DNA of 64,000 bases, taken from positions 8,600,001 through 8,664,000 of the forward strand of contig NZ_CP064689.1 of NCBI RefSeq assembly GCF_023100945.1, given 5' to 3'. Position 1 is the stretch's first letter. The number at the start of each line of letters is the position of its first letter. The notes beneath the pieces are model-generated. The model worked only from the letters and a program-made list of their open reading frames with translations. It had not been told where the DNA came from and made no database searches. Of the stretch, positions 26,340 through 35,932 are shown piece by piece. A program made the translations under genes and the position numbers. The stretch is from Bradyrhizobium sp. 200 (GTDB taxonomy: Bacteria; Pseudomonadota; Alphaproteobacteria; Rhizobiales; Xanthobacteraceae).

Positions 26340-29300
26340 ATGCTGCACGACTGGGGCGTAATCGCCACCGCATTCGCCTATATCGGATTGCTGTTCGTCG
26401 TCGCCAGCTATGGCGACCGCCTGTCGCCGAGCCAGCGCGGCCGCGCCAGCATGCTGATCTATCCGCTGTCGCTGGCGATCTACTGCACCTCCTGGACCTT
26501 CTTCGGCTCGGTCGGCTTCGCCACCCGCACCAGCGTCGATTTCCTTGCGATCTATGTCGGCCCGATCCTGATGATCGGGCTTTGCACGCCGCTGCTCCGC
26601 CGCGTGATTCAGCTCGCCAAGTCGCAGAACATCACGTCGATCGCCGACTTCATCGCCGCGCGCTACGGCAAGAGCCAGGCGGTCGCCGCCACGGTGGCAA
26701 TGATCGCGATCGTGGGCTCGGTGCCGTACATCGCGCTGCAGCTCAAGGCGGTGGCGTCCTCGCTGGAGACGATCCTGACCGAGGACAAGCTGTTCTCCTC
26801 GATGCCGATCATCGGCGACATCGCGCTCGTCGTGACGCTGGCGATGGCGGCATTCGCCGTGCTGTTCGGCACCCGCCAGACCGACGCCACCGAACACCAG
26901 CACGGCCTGATGCTGGCGATCGCCACCGAATCCATCGTCAAGCTGGTGGCCTTTCTCGCCGCCGGCGCCTTCGTCACCTTCTGGATGTTTACGCCGATCG
27001 AACTGATCGAGCGCGCGATGAAAACCCCGGAGGCGGTGCGCGCCATCAGCTACGTACCGTCGATCGGCAATTTCCTGACCATGACGTTGCTGTCGTTTTG
27101 CGCGATCATGCTGCTGCCGCGGCAGTTCCATGTCAGCGTGGTCGAGAATTCCAGCCTCGAGGAGGTGCGCCGCGCCCGCTGGCTGTTTCCGCTCTATCTG
27201 ATCGCCATCAACCTGTTCGTGATTCCGATCGCGATCGCGGGCCTCATCACCTTCCCGTTCGGCGCCGTCGACAGCGACATGTATGTGCTGGCGCTGCCGA
27301 TCGAGGCCAATTCCGCCCTCCTCAGCATTGCCGTGTTCGTCGGCGGCCTGTCGGCCGCGACTGCGATGGTGATCGTGGAGTGCGTCGCGCTCTCCATCAT
27401 GGTCTCCAACGATATCGTGTTGCCGATGGTGCTGCAGGGAAGCCCCGGGGCGCGCGACGGCAGCAAGGATTTCGGCGACTTCCTGCTCAAGATACGACGC
27501 TTTGCGATCTTCGCCATCATGGTGATGGCGTATTTCTACTATCGCGCGCTCGGCAACACCCAGTTGGCGGCGATCGGCCTGTTGTCGTTCGCAGCGCTTG
27601 CGCAGCTCGCGCCGGCCTTCTTCGGCGGCCTGCTGTGGCGGCAGGGAACCGCACGCGGGGCGATGTGCGGCATGCTGGTCGGCATCGCCGTGTGGGTCTA
27701 CACGTTGTTCCTGCCGAGCTTCCTGGAGGGCAATCCCGCCGGTCTCCTGCTGTTGCAACACGGACCGTTCGGCATCGTGGCGCTGCGGCCGCAATCGCTG
27801 CTCGGCACCGACCTGCCGCCGCTGATGCACGGCGTGTTCTGGTCGCTTTCGCTCAACATCCTGACCTATGTCCTGATGTCGCTCGCGCGCCAGCCGTCCT
27901 CGATCGAACGGCTGCAGGCGGACCTGTTCGTGCCGAACACGCTGGCGCCGATTGCCCCGACCTTCCGGCGCTGGCGCACCACGGTGACGGTGCAGGACAT
28001 CCAGAGCACGGTGGCGCAATATCTCGGCCCCGAGCGCGCTGCCCAGGCCTTCGAGACCTTTGCCGCCAGCCATCCCGGCAATCTCGATCCGGCCGCGCCG
28101 GCCGATTTCGAATTGCTGCAATACGCCGAACGCCTGATCGCCTCCTCGATCGGCGCTGCCTCCTCGCGCCTCGTGATGTCACTTCTGCTGCGCAAGCGCA
28201 CCGTCTCCGCCAAGGCCGCGCTGAAGCTGCTCGACGATTCCCACGCCGCACTGCATTTCAACCGCGAGATCCTGCAGACCGCGCTCAACCATGTGCGCCA
28301 GGGCATCGCGGTTTTCGATGCCGATCTGCAACTGATCTGCTCGAACCGCCAGTTCGGCGAAATTCTCGCACTGCCGCCGCATCTGGTGCAGCTCGGGATT
28401 CCCTTGCAGGAAATCCTGGAATTCATCGGGGCGGTCAGCGCTTCAGGCTCCGGCGACCCCGATACGCCGCTGGAGCGTCGGCTGGACGCCTACACCACCG
28501 AGGGCGAGCCCTATCTGGAGCGCCTGCCGGACCGCCACATGGTGATCGAGGTCCGCTCCAACCGGATGCCGGGCGGCGGTCTCGTCATCACCTTCTCCGA
28601 CGTGACCCCGAGCTTCGAGGCCGCCGAAGCGCTGGAACGCGCCAATGCGACGCTGGAGAAGCGCGTCCGCGACCGCACCGAGGAGCTCACCCGCCTGAAT
28701 TCCGAACTGGCGCACGCCAAGAGCACCGCCGAGGACGCCAATATTTCGAAGACCCGGTTCCTGGCAGCCGCCAGCCACGACATCCTGCAGCCGCTCAACG
28801 CGGCGCGGCTCTATGTGACGAGCCTGGTCGAACGCCAGAACGGCGGCGAGGATTCGCGCCTGGTCGAGAACATCGACGACTCGCTGGAGGCGATCGAGGA
28901 GATCCTCGGCGCGCTGCTGGACATCTCGCGGCTCGATGCGGGGGCGATGACGACCGCGATCACCAGCTTCAAGATGGCCGACCTGATGCGCTCGCTCGAA
29001 ATCGAATTCGCGCCGATCGCCCGCGCCAAGGGGCTGGAGCTGACCTTCGTGCCCTGCTCGCTGCCGGTGCAATCCGACCGCTTGCTGCTGCGGCGGCTGT
29101 TGCAGAATTTCATCTCGAACGCCATCAAATACACCCCGCGCGGGCGCGTGCTGGTCGGCTGCCGCCGCCACGGACAATCGCTGCAGATCGGAGTCTACGA
29201 CACCGGCGTCGGTATTCCCGTGACGAAACGCGGCGAGATCTTCAAGGAGTTTCACCGCCTGGAACAGGGCGCGCGGATCGCCCGCGGCCTCGGTCTCGGC

Positions 29301-29849
29301 CTGTCGATCGTCGAACGGCTGGCGCGCGTGCTCAACCATGGCATCGCGATCGACGCCACTGCCAGCGGCGGCTCGGTGTTTTCGGTGACGGTGCCGGTTG
29401 CAACGGCGATCAATCATACCGCCGCGGTCACCAGCGCCACGCCGCTTTCCAGGACGCCGATGAGCGGCGCGCTGATCGTCTGCATCGAGAACGATCCGGC
29501 GATCCTCGACGGCATGAAGACGCTGCTGACGGCGTGGGGCGCCGAGGTGATCGCGGTGGGCGATCCCGATGCCGCGATCACGGCGATCGAATCCTCCGGC
29601 GGCAGCGTGACGGGCCTTCTGGTCGACTACCATCTCGACCGCGGCAACGGCGTCGCCGCGATCCGCGAGATCCGCCGCCGCTTCGGCGAAAACATCCCGG
29701 CCATTCTGATCACGGCGGATCGCAGCCCGAATGTGCGGGCGGCCGCGCGCGAGGAAAACATCGCGATCCTCAACAAGCCCGTGAAGCCGGCTTCACTACG
29801 TGCCCTGCTCGGCCAGTGGCGGGCGCAACAGATGGTGGCGGCGGAGTAG
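26340..29849 (+). CDS. Hybrid sensor kinase with sodium/solute-symporter domain (CrbS/MxtR-like)
   Basis: A 1169-residue membrane sensor. Residues 1-500 form a sodium:solute-symporter-like domain with about 13 membrane helices (TSWTFFGSVGFATRTSVDFLA at the start). A PAS-type region (about 640-760, ALNHVRQGIAVFDADLQLICSNRQF) follows, then a coiled coil and a kinase core with His813 in AAASHDILQPLNAAR and ATP-lid motifs (NFISNAIKYTP, VYDTGVGIP, GLGLGLSIVERL). A terminal receiver domain has phospho-acceptor Asp1096 (LLVDYHLD). Members of this architecture (CrbS, MxtR) control acetate use together with a LuxR-type regulator, matching the regulator at 32837-33511 and the symporter at 37131. The substrate sensed is inferred, not seen. 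Confidence 0.95.
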   Translation: MLHDWGVIATAFAYIGLLFVVASYGDRLSPSQRGRASMLIYPLSLAIYCTSWTFFGSVGFATRTSVDFLAIYVGPILMIGLCTPLLRRVIQLAKSQNITSIADFIAARYGKSQAVAATVAMIAIVGSVPYIALQLKAVASSLETILTEDKLFSSMPIIGDIALVVTLAMAAFAVLFGTRQTDATEHQHGLMLAIATESIVKLVAFLAAGAFVTFWMFTPIELIERAMKTPEAVRAISYVPSIGNFLTMTLLSFCAIMLLPRQFHVSVVENSSLEEVRRARWLFPLYLIAINLFVIPIAIAGLITFPFGAVDSDMYVLALPIEANSALLSIAVFVGGLSAATAMVIVECVALSIMVSNDIVLPMVLQGSPGARDGSKDFGDFLLKIRRFAIFAIMVMAYFYYRALGNTQLAAIGLLSFAALAQLAPAFFGGLLWRQGTARGAMCGMLVGIAVWVYTLFLPSFLEGNPAGLLLLQHGPFGIVALRPQSLLGTDLPPLMHGVFWSLSLNILTYVLMSLARQPSSIERLQADLFVPNTLAPIAPTFRRWRTTVTVQDIQSTVAQYLGPERAAQAFETFAASHPGNLDPAAPADFELLQYAERLIASSIGAASSRLVMSLLLRKRTVSAKAALKLLDDSHAALHFNREILQTALNHVRQGIAVFDADLQLICSNRQFGEILALPPHLVQLGIPLQEILEFIGAVSASGSGDPDTPLERRLDAYTTEGEPYLERLPDRHMVIEVRSNRMPGGGLVITFSDVTPSFEAAEALERANATLEKRVRDRTEELTRLNSELAHAKSTAEDANISKTRFLAAASHDILQPLNAARLYVTSLVERQNGGEDSRLVENIDDSLEAIEEILGALLDISRLDAGAMTTAITSFKMADLMRSLEIEFAPIARAKGLELTFVPCSLPVQSDRLLLRRLLQNFISNAIKYTPRGRVLVGCRRHGQSLQIGVYDTGVGIPVTKRGEIFKEFHRLEQGARIARGLGLGLSIVERLARVLNHGIAIDATASGGSVFSVTVPVATAINHTAAVTSATPLSRTPMSGALIVCIENDPAILDGMKTLLTAWGAEVIAVGDPDAAITAIESSGGSVTGLLVDYHLDRGNGVAAIREIRRRFGENIPAILITADRSPNVRAAAREENIAILNKPVKPASLRALLGQWRAQQMVAAE
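29830..29845 (+). repeat. 16-bp direct repeat, left copy (kinase 3' end)
   Basis: AGATGGTGGCGGCGGA spans the last codons of the hybrid kinase. The same 16 bases recur at 32118, bracketing the transglutaminase gene. Confidence 0.7.
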
Positions 29850-29877
29850 GCGAAATCCGTTATGTCGGTGACACGAA

Positions 29878-31899
29878 CTATCGTGACGCAAGCAAAATCT
29901 TCAAAACGACAACGAGCAGCCACGCCGCCCAAACGGCATACCAGACGTAGCCGATCCCACCGAGCAAGCGCCCTTTGACCCCGATCCACGGGCGTATCTT
30001 GCCGAGCCGCTCCCGTGCCCAGATGATCAAGACGTCTTCCTGAAGGTTCCTGGCGACGTTGTTGTATTCTTCTGTTTCTTCAGCCGGAAGTTTCCAAGCA
30101 TCAATGGTCAATTCCCGGGAGTCGGTAACGATTCGCCCGTCGATCGAGAAGCGATCCGCATACCTCACGCAGGACGCTTCAAAGCGGCGCAACCAACCGT
30201 CGCCTTGCCAGCTTCGCGGCATGTTGAGCCGAAGATAGCTGGTGAGCTTCCGCGGACGACCGAGATGAATCGCGCTTTCGCGCGGCACGGCGGGAAGCAG
30301 TTGCAACTCCCGGCTGAGGCCAGACGCTATGGTGAAGTCCAGGCGCGATCCATCGCTGTTGGGTTTCCAGCAGTCGGGGATTTCATAGCTGAGCTCCAGT
30401 GTGATGTTGTTCGTGGCCCTATCGTCCCGAACCTCGATTGGCGACGTCTCCACGATGCCAGGCCAAAGGGCTTGCATCTCCTTCAGCGTCGCCTGCGAAT
30501 ATCCGCTCGTACCTTCATTGGCGATGAGATTGCGAACCGAGTCGGCAGCCCAAAATGACCAGTCGATCCGTCGCCGCAGAATCGCCGGTGAATTCCGCTT
30601 TGGCCCGAACGTTACCTCGTCCTCCCGATGCAAGATATGAAGAGGCTCATCGCCGCCCATTCTTTCCAAATCGGCTATTTCCGGTCGTAACGCCAAAGCC
30701 CAACCGGCATGCGGCTGAAAGACATTTTGCAGCGTGCCTGACTGGACCGCCATCGTCGGATCGAGCCAGTAGCTGATCTCGTTCAGATGCAAGCGAACGA
30801 TGCAATGATTAAAGACGTCGGAACTGGAGATTACCTCGCTTAGAGCAAACCCGTGCGTCGTCGAGACCAGCGCGGCGCATGCGTCGAGTCCCAACCGCCG
30901 CGCACCCGCCGCATAGAGTGTGGCGGCGTCTTTGCAATCGCCGAAACGCGTGGTCCAGACCGTATCGAGTTTGCGCGGCGTCAACCCTCCTTCCCCCAGC
31001 GAGAAGGCAAAATACCGTAGTTCCCGTTGCACGAACCGAAGCCACTCGACGGCTCGCTCGGCTGGATCTTGATGCGCCCCGGCAAGGCGATCAACTTCAG
31101 CAACGAGTTCGTCGGGAAGAACAGCACTCTCGTAAAATGACGCCAGCAGGCGAGCAACGTCGTTCCAGTTCTCGAATTCGCTGAATTGCAATGTCGGATA
31201 CAGCATGAGCCACGGAGGGGTAAGGGCTTCCGCTTCACGCCGCTGTTGCCCGACAATCAGCCAGCGGAAATCTTCCGTCTCTGAAGTTGCGGCGACGGTG
31301 CATTTCGGCGGATCGTTGTATTCCTTCACAAAGATACCGCGGGTACGCGGCCGCACTAGCCGATGGCGGGCCTCAAACCACGGATTCAAGCCATCGAACG
31401 TCACCCACGCCGCGTATCGTCCGCCAAGTACCGGAGCACTCCCGTATACCGTCACGCCGGCTTCCACCACGTCACCGATGCGCACGTCAGGGATCAGCAA
31501 CGACGCCGTCAATCGCCCGTCGAACATGAGACGTTCCAGATTGGTCTCGCGACGGAGTAGCTGGAAGGCCTCCAGCTTTGCATGCTCGATCCGTTCGCCG
31601 CCGCGTATCACGCGGACAAAATGGATTTCGATCCGCTGATATCCGGGATCGAACTCCGCCACGAAATGCGCAACGCGCTCCGCACCCTCTCGCGTCAGAA
31701 CACGCTGGGCGGTGCGGCAATGCCAGGCCTGCTCCGGCGAACACAGATTGACCTGGATATCGTTGAGCAAGCGGCACGTGCCGTTCGCGATACAGGATGT
31801 CTCCGTGTCCGGGATTTCCGAGGGATAAGGCTGGTGATCGACCCAATCAGGCAACGGCGCGCAATGGACGAGATCTTGCGCAATTCGTTCAAGCTTCAC
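29878..31899 (-). CDS. DUF3857/transglutaminase-like protein with C-terminal membrane anchor
   Basis: A 673-residue protein. Residues about 30-220 resemble DUF3857 (VLTREGAERVAHFVAEFDPGY, RIEHAKLEAFQLLR). A transglutaminase-like core follows at about 270-390, with catalytic Cys in TTRFGDCKDAATLY, His in FNHCIVRLH and Asp in SYWLDPT. A beta-rich region and one hydrophobic helix at the extreme C-terminus (WYAVWAAWLLVVVLKILL) complete it. No signal peptide is present with the GTG start at 31899 (CAGGGAT upstream); longer TTG/ATG starts at 31992 and 31953 are possible. Family members are usually exported, so the tail-anchored form is unusual. It converges on the kinase gene and is flanked by 16-bp direct repeats, suggesting insertion. 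Confidence 0.85.
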   Translation of the reverse strand: MKLERIAQDLVHCAPLPDWVDHQPYPSEIPDTETSCIANGTCRLLNDIQVNLCSPEQAWHCRTAQRVLTREGAERVAHFVAEFDPGYQRIEIHFVRVIRGGERIEHAKLEAFQLLRRETNLERLMFDGRLTASLLIPDVRIGDVVEAGVTVYGSAPVLGGRYAAWVTFDGLNPWFEARHRLVRPRTRGIFVKEYNDPPKCTVAATSETEDFRWLIVGQQRREAEALTPPWLMLYPTLQFSEFENWNDVARLLASFYESAVLPDELVAEVDRLAGAHQDPAERAVEWLRFVQRELRYFAFSLGEGGLTPRKLDTVWTTRFGDCKDAATLYAAGARRLGLDACAALVSTTHGFALSEVISSSDVFNHCIVRLHLNEISYWLDPTMAVQSGTLQNVFQPHAGWALALRPEIADLERMGGDEPLHILHREDEVTFGPKRNSPAILRRRIDWSFWAADSVRNLIANEGTSGYSQATLKEMQALWPGIVETSPIEVRDDRATNNITLELSYEIPDCWKPNSDGSRLDFTIASGLSRELQLLPAVPRESAIHLGRPRKLTSYLRLNMPRSWQGDGWLRRFEASCVRYADRFSIDGRIVTDSRELTIDAWKLPAEETEEYNNVARNLQEDVLIIWARERLGKIRPWIGVKGRLLGGIGYVWYAVWAAWLLVVVLKILLASR

Positions 31900-32117
31900 A
31901 TCCCTGCCCCGACAATGGTGACCGCAATATCTCGGAGGTTGTAACAAAAGCATCCCGCATCGCAAAACAAATAGCGACGTCAAGGTCGACAATTAAGGCG
32001 GGGACAATTTTAGGTGACGGCCGCCGCACGCAAATGGCAAGCAGAGGTGCGCATCTCTTGCAAATGGGAGCCCGTCATCTCGCCGGCGCGCCCTGCTCGG
32101 TCAGTGGTGGGGACGAT

Positions 32118-32133
32118 AGATGGTGGCGGCGGA
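32118..32133 (+). repeat. 16-bp direct repeat, right copy
   Basis: Second copy of AGATGGTGGCGGCGGA, in the gap between the transglutaminase and HAD genes, 2.3 kb from the first. Confidence 0.7.
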
Positions 32134-32156
32134 AATAGTGGGGCCTTTTTCGGGCC

Positions 32157-32828
32157 TCACCAGCCCATCGCCTCCGCGACCAGCCTCACCAATTCCGGAT
32201 CGTCAAAGGCGCTGGCGGTGCAGACCGCGCCCGCAGCGACCAGATCGCCATGGCCAAGGCTCGTCCGTATTCCAATCGTCGCGATGCCGGCAGCGGCAGC
32301 GGATTGAACGCCGGAGCGCGAATCCTCGAACGCAAGAGAATGGCCGGGCGATGCCCTCACCGCGCGCAACCCTTCCAGATACGGCATTGGATGCGGCTTG
32401 CCGTGCGGAAGCTCGTCTCCAATGATGACAGCTTTGAACCTTTCCATGATTCCAAGTCCAGAAAGTATCAGTTCCGCGTTCAAGCGAGGCGCGTTGGTCA
32501 CCGCCACCATGGGAACATCAGCGCGATCCGCCAGCGCAAGCAGCTTCATCAGACCCGCTAACGGTTTGATTTGCCCCAACGCGAGTTTACGGAAGGCTTC
32601 TTCCTTCTCCGCCATGATGGCCACTTGGCGCTCCGGCGAATGTCCCGGCAGAAACCGCTCGCTGATCGACGTATTGGAGAACCCCATCAGCTCTTTCGAG
32701 GCCCGGTCGCGATCGAACTCATGGCCATGAGGCGCGAACACTTGATTGAACGCTTTCAGATGAAGCGCGTCGGTGTCAGCCAGCGTGCCGTCGATGTCGA
32801 ACAGCAGCGCCCTCCCGTATTCCGGCAT
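32157..32828 (-). CDS. HAD-superfamily hydrolase (phosphoglycolate/beta-phosphoglucomutase-like)
   Basis: A 223-residue HAD subfamily IA protein. Motif I is LLFDIDGTLADTD (nucleophile and acid Asp), motif II is VAVTNAPR, motif III Lys is in HGKPHPMPYL and motif IV is FEDSRSGVQSA. The helical cap lies between residues 20 and 90. These enzymes dephosphorylate small metabolites; the substrate is not determined by sequence. The ATG at 32828 lies 8 bp after the response-regulator stop on the same strand, so the two are co-transcribed, although a functional link is not obvious. Confidence 0.92.
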   Translation of the reverse strand: MPEYGRALLFDIDGTLADTDALHLKAFNQVFAPHGHEFDRDRASKELMGFSNTSISERFLPGHSPERQVAIMAEKEEAFRKLALGQIKPLAGLMKLLALADRADVPMVAVTNAPRLNAELILSGLGIMERFKAVIIGDELPHGKPHPMPYLEGLRAVRASPGHSLAFEDSRSGVQSAAAAGIATIGIRTSLGHGDLVAAGAVCTASAFDDPELVRLVAEAMGW

Positions 32829-32836
32829 GAACGCTG

Positions 32837-33511
32837 TCACCCCGTCGGCGTGCCCTGGCGCCACTGGCCGCCGGAGATTTTCGCCGCGGCGATCACGGCC
32901 TGCGTCCGGCTTTCGACGCCGAGCTTCTGCAGGATCGCCGAGACATGCGCCTTGATGGTCGCTTCCGACACGCCGAGCTCATAGGCGATCTGCTTGTTGA
33001 GCAGGCCCTCCGACAGCATCATCAGCACGCGCACCTGCTGCGGCGTCAGCGTCACCAGGCGGTCGCGCAGCCGCGCCATGTCGGGATCGTCGGCCGACGA
33101 AAGATCAGTGTCCGGCGGAACCCAGACGTCGCCCTCCATCACCTTCATGATGGCATCGCGCAGCGTTTCGACGCCGAAGCGCTTGGGGATAAAGCCCGAG
33201 GCGCCGAAATCCAGCGACCTTCGGATCGTGCCGGCATCGTCGCTCGCGGACACGATGACCACGGGGATCGCGGGAAATTGCGCGCGCAGGTAGATCAGGC
33301 CGGAGAAGCCGGAGATCCCGGGCATGGTGAGATCGAGCAGGATCAAATCGACGTCGGAATCCCGTTCCAGCAGCGCGGTGAGATCGTCGAACGACCCCGC
33401 TTCGCTGATGACGGCCGACGCCACGACACTGCCGACCGCCTGCCGCAAAGCGTCGCGGAATAGTGGATGGTCATCGGCGATGACGAGATGGGTATTGGCG
33501 GCAGCAGTCAT
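32837..33511 (-). CDS. LuxR/NarL-type response regulator (CrbR/ErdR-like)
   Basis: A 224-residue two-domain regulator. The receiver has acidic pair DD near residue 12, phospho-acceptor Asp in LILLDLTMPG, Ser in IVSASDD and Lys in FIPKRF. The C-terminal LuxR HTH reads LTPQQVRVLMMLSEGLLNKQIAYELGVSEATIKAHVSAILQKLGV. Together with the symporter-domain kinase 3 kb away it forms a CrbS/CrbR-type pair, which in other proteobacteria activates acetate uptake and activation genes. It may recognise the CGAAAGTANWAT sites described here (inference). The ATG at 33511 matches the family N-terminus; the TTG at 33571 is rejected. Confidence 0.93.
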   Translation of the reverse strand: MTAAANTHLVIADDHPLFRDALRQAVGSVVASAVISEAGSFDDLTALLERDSDVDLILLDLTMPGISGFSGLIYLRAQFPAIPVVIVSASDDAGTIRRSLDFGASGFIPKRFGVETLRDAIMKVMEGDVWVPPDTDLSSADDPDMARLRDRLVTLTPQQVRVLMMLSEGLLNKQIAYELGVSEATIKAHVSAILQKLGVESRTQAVIAAAKISGGQWRQGTPTG

Positions 33512-33732
33512 CTGTTCCGGGCGCCGACCAGAGGTCGGGAAAGCATGCAACTCATTGCTGATCGACAGCAATTTGATTGTCCACTTTCAGCGCGCGTCTT
33601 GCAAGGCAACCTTTCCCGCGTTGCGTAAAAGCAGTTAATCCGGGGCTTCTCGGGTCGATGGTGCAGCGCAAAATAAGCAGCGGCCACGATCGGGAACCCG
33701 AAGCTGCAATCGGTCGCCGCCTGCCCGCCGCT

Positions 33733-35865
33733 TCAATCCGCGAACAGGAGATCGCGGATCAGTTCATCGATGATTGTGACGGCCCGCAACGCCCCGCGCA
33801 GCCGGTCGCGGTCCCGGGGCGGCAGTCGCTTTACCGCAACGGCGTTGGACGGCGGGATGCCGTGCGCAATGTCCTCGATCTGTTGCGAGACGATCAGATC
33901 GAGAAAGACGCCCTGGGCGTCGGCGAGCGCGTCGAGATCGCTCGCGCTGACCTTGACCAGCGTCTTCACCGCCGCCAGTCGCGACGGCGTTCTTCGTTCC
34001 ATAACGTGGTAGCGGATCGCAAGCGCGCGCGCCGCGGCGACCAGCCCGAACAACCCGGCCGCCTTGAGATCGATGCGGCCGGCGACCGTGCGGAAGCCGC
34101 CGAGGAGCTTCAGGCTCGCCGGGATGCGGATGTCCTCGACCAGAAGCTTGGCGAACGCCGTTTGGCCCTTGGCCGCAGCGAAGGCCGCCCGCCGCACCGC
34201 AACAGCCAGGCTGCCGTCACCATGAACGGCGCGCAGATCGAAGAAGATGTCGACGGATAATAGATCTGCGGGACGGGATCGCATGATCCACTTGTCGATC
34301 CGGTCTTGCCAGGTCGCCACCGAGCCGCGCCAAGGCGCGTTCTTCGCCATGACCCCGCCCCTGCAATAGGGCACCCCGACCTCGTGCAGGATATCCGCGA
34401 CGTGCGTCCCGAATGCCGCGAACCAGCGATCCTCCTCGCCCTCCGGTTCGCCCTGCGCGAAGATCAAGGCGTTGTCCTGATCCAAGGCCAGGAGGCTTTC
34501 GCCGCGTCCGGCCGATCCAAGAACCAACAGGGCGTAGGGACAAGGCGGCTCGCCGCGGCCGTCCTCCCTCATGATCCGCTCGGCGATTACGGCGGCCTGC
34601 CCGGTGAGCGCACCGAGTTCATGGGAAATCACCTCCGCAATGTCGCGGCCCGATAATCCTTCCGCCATCAGGGATTCCGCGACCCGCGGCAGCTTCGCCC
34701 AGGCAACCGCCAATGCGTGCGCGTCCGCCGCATCGTCGATCTCGTCGCCGAGCGAAATGGCCTCGCCAGCGCGCAGGCGCAGTAGATCCCGCGCTGACAA
34801 AGCCCCGATCACACCGCCGGTTTCATCGACGACACCGAGATGACGGGTCTTTAGACGGTTCATTCGGCCGATGGCGCGATAGACAAAAGCGTCCGCGGAA
34901 ACCGCTGCGAGCGGCTGGCTCATGATCTGCCTGACCGGCAACTCGAGCGCGGCGGCGCCGAAGCGAGCGATCGCGCGCAGCACGTCGCGTTCCGTGACAA
35001 TGCCTGCCTCCGCGGCCTTCACATCGCCGGAAGCGGCATTTGGCGCCACATACAGCGCCGACGTTCTCTCGCTCGCCAGCCGCGCGAGGACGTCGTGGAC
35101 CGAAATGTCGGATGCCACAAAGACCGGAGGCATCCGCATGATGTCGCGATTACGGTGCCGATAGGCGTAGCTGTCGAAGCGTTTCAGCGTTCGTTCCGCA
35201 TCTGCGCGTTCCGGAGCTTCGACGGCCTGGATCCAGCCGGCCCGCGCCTCATCGTCGAGTACGGAGGTAAGGGCGAGGCACGCCCGTTCGGCCTCGGCAA
35301 TGGTACGGATGCCGTGGTCGCGCAACTTCGGCACCAGCGCCACAAACACCCGCGCCGCCGTGATGGCGTCGCCGAGCGCGGAATGCCGGTCGACGACGTC
35401 GACACCCAGCCAGGCGGCGAGTTCGTCCAGCGAATAGCCAGCCAGTTCGGGTGCGGCGATCTGCGCCAACTGCCGCGTGTCGAGCGTGCGTGGCCGTATC
35501 CACGGCAGGCCGGCGAGATCGCATTCGCGCTTCAGCACCGCAAGGTCGAACCCGACCGCGTGCCCAATCACCGGTGCCTGGCCGAGAAACGAACGGAAGC
35601 CCGGCCAGACATCGGCAAACAACGGCGAGCCGTCGACCATGGCGTCGTCGATGCCATGAATGCGCGTCGTCTCGGCGGGGATCGATTGACCGGCCGGACG
35701 CAGCAATTGACGGAAGGATTCGCCGGCAACCGGCTTTCCGGCCGACAGCCGCACGCCGGCGAGTTCGATCACGCGCGCCTTGCGGGGATCGAGCCCGGTG
35801 GTCTCGGTATCGATGACCACGGCGTCGAGCGACAAAAGCAGGGCACCGCCAGCCGTCCTGTCCAT
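33733..35865 (-). CDS. DnaQ-like exonuclease / CBS / DUF294 nucleotidyltransferase fusion
   Basis: A 710-residue soluble protein. Residues about 10-180 are a DEDDh 3'-5' exonuclease domain (VVIDTETTGLDPRKARVIEL, HAVGFDLAVLK, DRHSALGDAITAARV). Residues about 240-370 contain two CBS repeats (VHDVLARLASERTSALYV, GIVTERDVLRAI, HLGVVDETGGVIGALSARDLL). DUF294 nucleotidyltransferase-like sequence follows (VLGSAGRGESLLALDQDNALIF, with GSxGRxE and D-x-D), then its helical C-terminal domain. DUF294-CBS proteins commonly accompany DUF4212/SSS acetate-type symporters; here the exonuclease is fused on. The ATG at 35865 has GGAAGGGG. It lies between the regulator and the symporter operon, and its biochemical role is unknown. 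Confidence 0.92.
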   Translation of the reverse strand: MDRTAGGALLLSLDAVVIDTETTGLDPRKARVIELAGVRLSAGKPVAGESFRQLLRPAGQSIPAETTRIHGIDDAMVDGSPLFADVWPGFRSFLGQAPVIGHAVGFDLAVLKRECDLAGLPWIRPRTLDTRQLAQIAAPELAGYSLDELAAWLGVDVVDRHSALGDAITAARVFVALVPKLRDHGIRTIAEAERACLALTSVLDDEARAGWIQAVEAPERADAERTLKRFDSYAYRHRNRDIMRMPPVFVASDISVHDVLARLASERTSALYVAPNAASGDVKAAEAGIVTERDVLRAIARFGAAALELPVRQIMSQPLAAVSADAFVYRAIGRMNRLKTRHLGVVDETGGVIGALSARDLLRLRAGEAISLGDEIDDAADAHALAVAWAKLPRVAESLMAEGLSGRDIAEVISHELGALTGQAAVIAERIMREDGRGEPPCPYALLVLGSAGRGESLLALDQDNALIFAQGEPEGEEDRWFAAFGTHVADILHEVGVPYCRGGVMAKNAPWRGSVATWQDRIDKWIMRSRPADLLSVDIFFDLRAVHGDGSLAVAVRRAAFAAAKGQTAFAKLLVEDIRIPASLKLLGGFRTVAGRIDLKAAGLFGLVAAARALAIRYHVMERRTPSRLAAVKTLVKVSASDLDALADAQGVFLDLIVSQQIEDIAHGIPPSNAVAVKRLPPRDRDRLRGALRAVTIIDELIRDLLFAD

Positions 35866-35932
35866 TGCCCCTTCCTCTCCCGCGGCGGCCGCAGGTGCCG
35901 CGCGGCCCGGCACCGGGCGGCCGGATGCTGCC

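Noticed and set aside
26070..28121. 683-codon minus-strand open frame
   Set aside because: Antisense to hemA's end and the hybrid kinase; composition is His/Arg/Gln-rich with no domain pattern.
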